In this document: positions 1-5,000 of the stretch, piece after piece
How positions within the stretch are numbered: the stretch's first letter is position 1
Layout of the letters: each line of letters opens with the position of its first letter
NCBI GenBank assembly: GCA_028097645.1
Contig: JAOHEU010000020.1
Span: forward strand, 1 to 5,000
Direction of reading: 5' to 3'
From: Candidatus Pelagibacter sp.
GTDB taxonomy: Bacteria > Pseudomonadota > Alphaproteobacteria > Pelagibacterales > Pelagibacteraceae
Length of the DNA stretch: 5,000 nt
Translations under genes and position numbers: made by a program
Notes under the pieces: model-generated
Database searches by the model: none
Seen by the model: the letters and a program-made list of their open reading frames with translations, nothing else
Told to the model about the DNA's origin: nothing

Positions 1-635
1 TAAATATTGCTAATGATTATTATAAAAAAGGTATTGATGAAATAATATTGATAGATATTGTAAGAAGTCTTTACAAGCAGAAACCAAATTTTTCATTATT
101 AAAAAAAATATCAAAAGAAATTTTTGTTCCATTAACCTATGGTGGTGGCATTACAACTATCAAAGATATTGAAAATTGCTTAAAGAATGGTGCTGATAAA
201 GTTTCAATTAATAGTTCATTACTTCCAAAAAACTCTAAATTTATTAATCAAGCAATTATGGAATTTGGTTCACAATGTATAATTGTAAATATAGATGCAA
301 AAAAAATTTATGATAAATGGTATTGTTACACTGATGGGGGGAGAATAAATTCAAATATCGAAATAATTGATTGGCTTGATGAAGTTCAAGAAAAAGGTTG
401 TGGTGAAATTTTTTTACAATCAATTGATAAAGATGGCTTTTATGAGGGTCCAGACTACGAATTGTACAAATTGGTAAATAAAAAAATTCAAGTACCACTA
501 ATATTTTCTAGCGGTATAAGAAAATATTCAGATATCACTAAATTAAAAAAAATATTAAAACCTGACGCAATAGCTATTTCTTCAGCGTTTCATTTTAATG
601 AACTTCAAATTAAAAAAATAAAAAAAATTATATGA
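1..635 (+). CDS. hisF: HisF-like cyclase/ammonia-channel subunit of a sugar amidotransferase (5' partial)
   Basis: The reading frame is open through the left edge (first whole codon at 3), so the start lies upstream and the TTG at 48 is internal. About 210 residues are visible; against Thermotoga HisF (253 aa, from memory) about 33 N-terminal residues are missing, including the first catalytic Asp (D11). The TIM-barrel pattern is clear: GIDEIILIDIV, the GGGI phosphate loop (visible residues 47-50), GADKVSIN, NIDAK whose Asp (visible residue 98) matches HisF D130, LQSIDKDG, and SSAFHF near the end. In histidine synthesis HisF closes the imidazole ring with ammonia from HisH. Here the neighbour is an N-acetyl sugar amidotransferase and no his gene is seen, so a HisF2/WbuZ-type paralogue that passes ammonia to the sugar enzyme is more likely. 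The second phosphate loop, usually SGGxG, reads SSGIRK, which also argues against the histidine role. It ends in an ATGA overlap with the hisH-like gene. Confidence 0.9.
   Translation, partial: NIANDYYKKGIDEIILIDIVRSLYKQKPNFSLLKKISKEIFVPLTYGGGITTIKDIENCLKNGADKVSINSSLLPKNSKFINQAIMEFGSQCIIVNIDAKKIYDKWYCYTDGGRINSNIEIIDWLDEVQEKGCGEIFLQSIDKDGFYEGPDYELYKLVNKKIQVPLIFSSGIRKYSDITKLKKILKPDAIAISSAFHFNELQIKKIKKII
632..635 (+). promoter_or_regulatory. ATGA stop/start overlap, hisF-like to hisH-like
   Basis: The hisH-like ATG (632-634) overlaps the hisF-like TGA (633-635). The bases just upstream are almost all A and T with no GGAGG-like motif, so hisH translation probably depends on ribosomes finishing hisF. 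This fits two subunits needed in equal amounts. Confidence 0.85.
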
Positions 636-1246
636 AAAATGAAAATAGAATAGGAATTCTTGATTTAGATATTTCAAATGTTGAAAGCCTTAAATCTGCA
701 GTCAATTTTTTAGGTTTTAACTCTCAGATTATAAAAGTTAATGATAATATTGAACAGTTTGAAAAAATTGTTATACCTGGCTGTGGTTCATTTCCTTCAG
801 CAATGAAAAAAGTTTCCCTAAATAAATTTTATTTAAGATTGAAAGAATATGTCAAAAATAAAAAGATTTTAGGAATTTGCCTTGGTATGCAAATCTTTTT
901 AAAAAAAAGTGATGAATTTAAAAAAACAAAAGGTTTGGGATTAATTAATTTAGACATATGTAAACTAGACATGATACCAAAAATTCCAAATGTGGGTTTT
1001 AGAAAAGTTAAAATAAATAAACAAAATTATTTGTTTAATAATATTAAAAATAACACAGAATTTTATTTTATGCATTCTTATGGGGTGGCGAACTTTAAGA
1101 GCTTGAAACCAGATAGTTATATTTCTTTTGGGAAATCAAAAATAGTGTCATCAGTCTCAAAAAAAAATTTTTTTGGTACTCAGTTCCATCCTGAAAAAAG
1201 TGGAAAAAACGGTCTAACTTACTTATATAATTTCTTTAAAATATGA
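632..1246 (+). CDS. hisH: HisH-like class I glutamine amidotransferase (glutaminase subunit)
   Basis: This 204-residue protein is about the usual HisH length (about 200). It hydrolyses glutamine and hands the ammonia to its HisF partner in the cytoplasm. The class I triad is visible: nucleophile Cys83 in GICLGMQ, and His186 and Glu188 in GTQFHPEKSG. The oxyanion-strand region is present as IPGCGSF (residues 48-54), where HisH normally has PGVG. PNVGFRKV (119-126) replaces the usual PHMGWN-type segment. FYFMHSYGV (145-152) is also typical. The ATG at 632 overlaps the hisF-like stop as ATGA. No Shine-Dalgarno motif precedes it, only A-rich sequence, so translation is probably coupled. Its place between the hisF-like gene and a sugar amidotransferase gene, with another ATGA overlap downstream, suggests it feeds ammonia to sugar amidination (HisH2/WbuY type) rather than histidine synthesis. 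The enzyme family is clear; the pathway role is inferred from context. Confidence 0.93.
   Translation: MKNENRIGILDLDISNVESLKSAVNFLGFNSQIIKVNDNIEQFEKIVIPGCGSFPSAMKKVSLNKFYLRLKEYVKNKKILGICLGMQIFLKKSDEFKKTKGLGLINLDICKLDMIPKIPNVGFRKVKINKQNYLFNNIKNNTEFYFMHSYGVANFKSLKPDSYISFGKSKIVSSVSKKNFFGTQFHPEKSGKNGLTYLYNFFKI
1159..1174. repeat. A9T7 tract in the hisH-like gene
   Basis: This is a 16-base run of nine A followed by seven T, coding for Lys-Lys-Asn-Phe-Phe just before the catalytic His and Glu. A close copy (A9T6) lies at 2346-2360 in the amidotransferase gene, also coding for a Lys-Lys-Asn-Phe stretch. Such tracts bend DNA slightly; composition explains them adequately. Confidence 0.6.
1243..1246 (+). 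promoter_or_regulatory. ATGA stop/start overlap, hisH-like to sugar amidotransferase
   Basis: This is the second identical overlap in the block: ATG at 1243-1245 and TGA at 1244-1246. No Shine-Dalgarno motif is visible upstream. It ties the PP-loop enzyme to the HisF/HisH pair as one translationally coupled unit and supports a three-protein complex. Confidence 0.85.
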
Positions 1247-2451
1247 AATTAGGAAAATTTGGTTTACCCTTAAAAGTAAAATTTTGTAGCAATTGCACAC
1301 GAAGCAATCAAAGACCTCATAATCTTGGTGAGTTTAAACAAAAAGCTAAAATGAAAAAAGATTATGTTGAATTTGATACAAATGGAATGTGTGCAGCCTG
1401 TAATTATTTTTATGAAAAAAAATCAATAGACTGGAAAAAAAGAGAAAAAGAATTGGAAAAATTATGTAATAAGTTTAGAAAAAATAATGGCGAGTATGAC
1501 ATAATCATCCCAGGTAGTGGAGGAAAAGACTCTTGTTATGTTGCTGATCAATTAAAGAATAAGTATAAAATGAATCCTTTGCTAGTCACCTGGAAACCAA
1601 CAATGTACACCAATATTGGGCAAAAGAATTTTGATGCTTGGCTTGAGATTGGAATACCAAATTATACTTTTCATCAAAATCCTATTGTTCATAAAAAATT
1701 AACACGGCTAGCTTTTGAAAATTTATGTCATCCTTTTCAACCATTTATATTAGGTCAAAAAAATTTTGCTCCCAAGTTTGCAAAAAAATTTAATATTAAA
1801 TTAATAATGTATGGTGAAAGTTATATTGAATTTGGTATGGATAAAAAAAATAAAGAAAATCCCAAAATGGATCCTAAATACTTCAGCTCTGAAAAATCTA
1901 TTAAATCAATGTACATATCAGGTATCAAAATAAACGATTTATTAAAAAAACATAATTTTACTATGAATGATTTGGAGCCATATCTTCCTTTGAAACTCTC
2001 AGATTTAAAAAAAAATAAAATAGAGTTTCACAATTATAGCTATTACAAAAAATGGAATTTTCACGATAATTATTATTATGCTGTTAACAATACTAATTTT
2101 AGACCAGATGTAGAGAGATTGGAAGGAAGCTATGACAAATATGCTTCAATGGATGATATAATTGACTGGCTTCACTTTTATACTTTTTATATAAAATTTG
2201 GTATGGGAAGGACAAGTGCTGCAACTGACCAAGAAATAAGATCAGGAGCAATAAATAGAGAAGAAGGTATTAGGCTTGTTAAAAGGTTTGATGGCGAATA
2301 TCCAAAAAAATATTTAGATCGTTGTTTAAATTATATGGGGATTACAAAAAAAAATTTTTTAGATATCATTGATAAAAACAGGCCAAAACATTTGTGGCAT
2401 AAAAAAAATAATAAATGGTATCTTAGACACCCAATATGGAAAAAGAATTAA
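1243..2451 (+). CDS. N-acetyl sugar amidotransferase (WbpG/PseA/WbuX type, PP-loop ATPase)
   Basis: This 402-residue protein is slightly longer than usual for the family (about 370-385, from memory). Residues 92-97 are SGGKDS, the PP-loop that adenylates a substrate for amine transfer. Two CxxC pairs, Cys15/Cys18 and Cys50/Cys53, lie in a short N-terminal module and probably bind zinc. SNQRP (21-25), GQKNFAPK (171-178) and the C-terminal block from FGMGRTSAA through EIRSGAINREEG to KRFDGEYP (about 319-354) match what I recall of the N-acetyl sugar amidotransferase family. Known members convert an acetamido group on a sugar to acetamidino, either on ManNAc3NAcA in Pseudomonas O antigens (WbpG with HisH2/HisF2) or on pseudaminic acid in Campylobacter (PseA). 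The ATGA overlap at 1243-1246 couples it to hisH. With pseB and pseC just beyond, an amidinated pseudaminic acid is a good guess, but the exact substrate cannot be read from the sequence, so no symbol is given. Confidence 0.92.
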   Translation: MKLGKFGLPLKVKFCSNCTRSNQRPHNLGEFKQKAKMKKDYVEFDTNGMCAACNYFYEKKSIDWKKREKELEKLCNKFRKNNGEYDIIIPGSGGKDSCYVADQLKNKYKMNPLLVTWKPTMYTNIGQKNFDAWLEIGIPNYTFHQNPIVHKKLTRLAFENLCHPFQPFILGQKNFAPKFAKKFNIKLIMYGESYIEFGMDKKNKENPKMDPKYFSSEKSIKSMYISGIKINDLLKKHNFTMNDLEPYLPLKLSDLKKNKIEFHNYSYYKKWNFHDNYYYAVNNTNFRPDVERLEGSYDKYASMDDIIDWLHFYTFYIKFGMGRTSAATDQEIRSGAINREEGIRLVKRFDGEYPKKYLDRCLNYMGITKKNFLDIIDKNRPKHLWHKKNNKWYLRHPIWKKN

Positions 2452-2454
2452 AAA
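2452..2454. other. Convergent gene junction with a 3-base gap
   Basis: The TAA of the + strand amidotransferase (2449-2451) and the TAA of the - strand radical SAM gene (2455-2457) are separated by three A bases. There is no room for a terminator between them, and I see no GC-rich hairpin with a T-run in the surrounding coding sequence. The two transcripts probably overlap at their 3' ends. Confidence 0.9.
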
Positions 2455-3519
2455 TTACTCTGCTGTGTTATCAAGACAAATTTTACAACCATTACATGGT
2501 GTATTTTTCTTAAACCCATCCCTAACATTTTTAATTAAGTTTGATTTCCATATTTCGCTTATAGTATTTTCTTTGATATTACCAATGGGTAAATTTCTAC
2601 CAAATGTATTACAGCAAGGTGTGACGGAACCATCAGAATAAATACCAAGACTAGTCCATGGTTGTCTGCACTCATACCTCTTCCCTGTCTGTTCAGCAAA
2701 ATTAAATAGTTGTTTTGTCTCAAAATTGGCACTATTTGAATATGCATTAATTGAAATTTCTTTCTGAACCTCAACTGAATCTACTATATCAACCCATTTA
2801 TCTGAAAATTTTTTAATTTCATCACTGTTGTCTTCAAGTGCTACAAAAGATGTTCTCACTAACGGAAGATTCTTTTTTTTAATTTTTCTTAACTTCATAA
2901 AATTAATTATATTTTCTTCAAGTTTTTTTATTCGCTCATTTGAGTTGTTTTTGGATACTGGAACCCTGACTTTGTTATAAGTTTCAGGGCTAAACGCATC
3001 TATAGAAACAAATAGTCTTGTTACAGAGCTTTCTAAAATCATCTCGGCATTTTTTTGATTTAAAAGAGTTCCATTCGTAAATAAAAAAATATCCATTATC
3101 TGAGCGTCTTTAGCTAGATCAAAAACTTTTTTAATATTTTTGTATAGCAAAGGTTCGGAAATACTAATCATTAATGAATTTAATTTATTTTTCTTAAAAT
3201 CTGCAAATAAATTAGACAAATCTAGATCTGAAAGAGTATATTTTTTTGAATCGTTTCTCCACCCTTGATAACACATTACACATTCTAAATTACATCTATT
3301 TACCAATTCTAGAATAATTTGGTTAGGGTAGTCTCCTTCTTTGCCATAGCTTTCATAATTTATACTCTCAAAATATTTTTTTCTATAATCTAAAAACCTT
3401 TGACCATATTTTTTATGAAGATGTTCTTGTAAAATTTTTTCTGTATCAATTTTGCTAAATTTAGTAATATTACTAGGAATATTTTTTTTTTCTGATTTAG
3501 AATTAAAACTATCGCTCAT
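2455..3519 (-). CDS. Radical SAM protein with SPASM-like C-terminal domain, function unknown
   Basis: This 354-residue cytoplasmic enzyme has the radical SAM CxxxCxxC signature as Cys76, Cys80 and Cys83 (CNLECVMC), which binds the 4Fe-4S cluster that cleaves S-adenosylmethionine. The usual GGEP motif is replaced by ISEP (120-123). FLFTNGTLL (145-153) and LFVSIDAF (169-176) are the typical following strands. The C-terminal region has Cys284, then Gly297 and Cys302/Cys303 (a CX12GX4C pattern), then GNI (313-315), and Cys342, Cys345 and Cys348. This resembles a SPASM auxiliary-cluster domain with a shortened last cysteine group. About 75 residues precede the first cluster Cys, with a charged, low-complexity N-terminus. 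The only early Met is the chosen start, with just an A-rich leader and no Shine-Dalgarno motif. It is the last gene after pseC and pseB, 21 bases from pseB. A role in modifying the nonulosonic acid or its carrier is inference; the substrate is unknown to me. Confidence 0.9.
   Translation of the reverse strand: MSDSFNSKSEKKNIPSNITKFSKIDTEKILQEHLHKKYGQRFLDYRKKYFESINYESYGKEGDYPNQIILELVNRCNLECVMCYQGWRNDSKKYTLSDLDLSNLFADFKKNKLNSLMISISEPLLYKNIKKVFDLAKDAQIMDIFLFTNGTLLNQKNAEMILESSVTRLFVSIDAFSPETYNKVRVPVSKNNSNERIKKLEENIINFMKLRKIKKKNLPLVRTSFVALEDNSDEIKKFSDKWVDIVDSVEVQKEISINAYSNSANFETKQLFNFAEQTGKRYECRQPWTSLGIYSDGSVTPCCNTFGRNLPIGNIKENTISEIWKSNLIKNVRDGFKKNTPCNGCKICLDNTAE
3482..3491 (-). repeat. A10 homopolymer early in the radical SAM gene
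   Basis: On the coding strand this is a run of ten A within codons 10-13 (Glu-Lys-Lys-Asn). Slippage by one base would shift the frame almost at the start of the protein. In so A+T-rich a genome such runs also occur by chance; a similar A10 run on the coding strand is in pseC at 4780-4789. Confidence 0.7.
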
Positions 3520-3540
3520 ATTATTTTTTGTTCAAAAAAA

Positions 3541-4566
3541 TTAAATCTTTTTTTCAGTTTTATACTGGTTTATAACTCTTCTTAACTCAGCAACACTCAT
3601 TCTAAATTTAGACGAAGAACTGTTATATGAAAATTGTCTTATTGAATTTTTTCCTTTAGTTTTTTTTGAAAGTTTTGATACATCATCTAAATCTAAATTT
3701 GGGTAAATAAGAAAAGAGTCTTTAAATTCAAGAGATTTTTTACTTTCTTCCATGTTTATTAATTCTTCATGAATTTTTTCACCAGGTCTTATTCCCACAA
3801 TATTGTATTTAAGTTTTGAATCAATTGCTTCAACTAAATCCTTTATTAAAAAATTTACAAGTTTTGGAATGAATATCTCACCGTTAAAATGACTAGATTC
3901 TTTTAAAATAATTTTTTCTACGACTTTGCTGGCGTCTTGAAGACTTAAATTAAAACGTGTCATAGCTTCATCAGTTAATGGTAATGACTCAATGCCTTGT
4001 TCATATAATTTTAAAAAGTAAGGTAGAACGCTTCCTCTGCTACCCATTACGTTTCCATATCGTACAACTGAGAAATTGATTTTTTTAAAACCTTTTAAAT
4101 TATTTGCAGCTATAAATAATTTTTCTGAACATAGCTTTGTTGCTCCATAAAGATTTACTGGAGAAACAGCTTTATCAGTTGATAGAGCAACTACTTTTTG
4201 TACATTTGAGTCCAGAGCTGCTTCTATTATGTTTTGAGATCCATTTATATTTGTTTTTACACTTTCTGTTGGATTATATTCTCCAATTCCTACCTGTTTA
4301 AGTGCAGCTGCGTGGACTACTATATCTACTTCTCTAAATGCCATCTGCAGTCTCGATTTATCTCTAACATCCCCAATAAAATATCTCATGCAAGGATACT
4401 TATGAATAGGATATAATTTTTCCATGTTAAATTGCTTTAATTCATCTCTGCTGAAAATAACAATTTTTTTTATTTTTTTATATTTGGACAATAAGTGTCC
4501 TACAAAAGCTTGACCAAAAGATCCTGTGCCTCCTGTAATTAATATAGTTTTTCCATTCATAACCAT
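3541..4566 (-). CDS. pseB: UDP-N-acetylglucosamine 4,6-dehydratase (inverting), PseB
   Basis: PseB starts pseudaminic acid synthesis: it removes water from UDP-GlcNAc and inverts C-5, giving a UDP-4-keto-6-deoxy-L-arabino sugar, using bound NADP. The 341-residue protein is an extended SDR. It has the Rossmann motif GGTGSFG (residues 12-18), SRDELKQF (39-46), RYFIGDVRDK (61-70), HAAALKQV (85-92), and catalytic Asp131, Lys132 and Tyr140 within STDKAVSPVNLYGATK, matching D132/K133/Y141 of Helicobacter PseB. VRYGNVMGSRGSV (168-180), IGIRPGEKIHE-like text at 258-267 and the SYNSS...SVAELR tail also match PseB rather than the related FnlA/CapE type, which lacks the YGATK Tyr. The start could be Met1 (4566) or Met3 (4560, giving MNGKTILITGG); neither has a strong ribosome site, and Met1 has a weak TAGAAA upstream. 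It lies 13 bases after pseC and 21 before the radical SAM gene, so the three probably share a transcript. Confidence 0.95.
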   Translation of the reverse strand: MVMNGKTILITGGTGSFGQAFVGHLLSKYKKIKKIVIFSRDELKQFNMEKLYPIHKYPCMRYFIGDVRDKSRLQMAFREVDIVVHAAALKQVGIGEYNPTESVKTNINGSQNIIEAALDSNVQKVVALSTDKAVSPVNLYGATKLCSEKLFIAANNLKGFKKINFSVVRYGNVMGSRGSVLPYFLKLYEQGIESLPLTDEAMTRFNLSLQDASKVVEKIILKESSHFNGEIFIPKLVNFLIKDLVEAIDSKLKYNIVGIRPGEKIHEELINMEESKKSLEFKDSFLIYPNLDLDDVSKLSKKTKGKNSIRQFSYNSSSSKFRMSVAELRRVINQYKTEKKI

Positions 4567-4579
4567 GATTTCTAATATA

Positions 4580-5000
4580 TTATAATTTAAATTTTGTAGA
4601 GAAGAAAATACTAAATGCGTTCATTATATAAGATAGATCATTACCTGATAGTTTTGCATGAATGGGTATTGAAACACTTGATGCATAATATGCCTCGGTA
4701 TTCTTGAGTTTAATTTTTTTTTCATTATTTAAAAAAATATTAAACTTATAAATTGGCTTATAATGAATCTGTAATCTTATTTTTTTTTTCAGAAAAAAAT
4801 TCATCATATTTTTTATATTAATTTTACGAGGAAGAATTAATACAAATAAGTTATATGACGGGTTTGTGTCTTTTTCTGGTACTAAAAATTTAATTTTTTT
4901 ACTTAATTTTTCAAAGAAGGACTTATATTTAAAATATATTTTTTTCCTTTTTTGAATAAAAGAATTAATATTTTCTAATTGTGAAAGACCCAGTGCACAA
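4580..5000 (-). CDS. pseC: PseC-type UDP-sugar aminotransferase, DegT/DnrJ/EryC1 family (5' partial)
   Basis: The frame is open to the right edge, so only the C-terminal 139 residues (about the last third of a 375-385 residue enzyme) are present; the ATG pair at 4802-4807 is internal. My own translation upstream of it gives CALGLSQLENINSFIQKRKK, the conserved segment that follows the NYR motif in DegT-family aminotransferases. Later come IRLQIHYKPIY (visible residues 74-84), like the HYxPVH motif, and TEAYYASSVSIPIHAKL (101-117), the usual family ending. The PLP-binding lysine lies outside the window. PseC moves an amino group from glutamate to C-4 of the PseB product, giving a UDP-4-amino-4,6-dideoxy-L-altrose derivative. 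The assignment to PseC rather than another DegT aminotransferase rests largely on the adjacent pseB 13 bases downstream. The order pseC then pseB is the reverse of the commonest arrangement. Confidence 0.85.
   Translation of the reverse strand, partial: CALGLSQLENINSFIQKRKKIYFKYKSFFEKLSKKIKFLVPEKDTNPSYNLFVLILPRKINIKNMMNFFLKKKIRLQIHYKPIYKFNIFLNNEKKIKLKNTEAYYASSVSIPIHAKLSGNDLSYIMNAFSIFFSTKFKL
4780..4789 (-). repeat. A10 homopolymer inside the pseC fragment
   Basis: On the coding strand this is a run of ten A covering a Lys-Lys-Lys stretch (visible residues 71-73). It sits in the C-terminal third, just before the conserved IRLQIHY motif. It is a possible slippage or sequencing-error site, but the frame is intact on both sides here. 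Confidence 0.7.

Noticed and set aside
48..50. TTG as the start of the hisF-like gene
   Set aside because: The frame is open upstream to base 3 and codes for conserved HisF residues (YYKKGIDEIIL), so this TTG is an internal Leu codon.
256..498. 80-residue open frame on the - strand inside the hisF-like gene
   Set aside because: It lies wholly antisense to a well-supported gene, has no recognisable motif, and its His/Leu/Tyr-rich composition is typical of an antisense shadow.
1..1246. Histidine biosynthesis operon
   Set aside because: Only HisF and HisH homologues are present, followed by an N-acetyl sugar amidotransferase in a coupled unit; no hisA, hisB, hisI or hisG is seen, and the HisF second phosphate loop is altered.
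2369..2641. 90-residue + strand open frame across the convergent junction
   Set aside because: It overlaps the amidotransferase 3' end in another frame and then runs antisense to the SPASM region; no family features.
2559..2774. 71-residue - strand open frame within the radical SAM gene
   Set aside because: It is an alternative frame of the SPASM coding region, where the true frame carries the conserved cysteines.
3520..3540. Terminator or promoter between pseB and the radical SAM gene
   Set aside because: The 21-base gap is only A/T-rich sequence; there is no stem-loop or convincing -35/-10 pair.
4234..4416. 60-residue + strand open frame antisense to pseB
   Set aside because: It mirrors the conserved PseB region; the Cys/Tyr/Phe-rich product shows no motif and no start signal.
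4580..4807. Complete small 75-residue gene starting at 4807
   Set aside because: The same frame continues without a stop to the window edge and encodes conserved aminotransferase sequence upstream, so the ATG is internal to pseC.

Overview
The window is very A+T-rich (roughly three-quarters A+T by eye) and tightly packed: six protein genes with no gap longer than 21 bases. The base composition, tight spacing and gene content suggest a streamlined low-GC bacterium, such as a marine SAR11-like or similar lineage, in a surface-polysaccharide or flagellin-glycan region. The host assignment is inference from composition; there is no rRNA or other taxonomic marker here.

Layout. Two convergent gene blocks meet at 2452-2454. 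The left block is on the + strand. It has a HisF-like synthase subunit (cut by the left edge), a HisH-like glutamine amidotransferase, and a PP-loop N-acetyl sugar amidotransferase of the WbpG/PseA/WbuX type. These are joined by two ATGA start/stop overlaps and look translationally coupled. The right block is on the - strand, read from right to left. It has the C-terminal third of a PseC-type sugar aminotransferase (cut by the right edge), a PseB-type UDP-GlcNAc 4,6-dehydratase, and a radical SAM protein with a SPASM-like C-terminus. No RNA gene, mobile element, CRISPR array or stretch over 300 bases without a gene was seen.

How it fits together. PseB and PseC catalyse the first two steps from UDP-GlcNAc towards pseudaminic acid, a bacterial nonulosonic acid. 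The left block resembles the three-protein machine that turns an N-acetyl sugar into an acetamidino (N-acetimidoyl) sugar: HisH releases ammonia from glutamine, HisF carries it, and the PP-loop enzyme activates the acetamido group with ATP. Together they suggest an amidinated pseudaminic acid or a similar amidino sugar. The remaining steps (PseH, PseG, PseI, PseF and a transferase) would have to lie outside the window. The radical SAM/SPASM enzyme is the least explained gene and may be an extra tailoring step.
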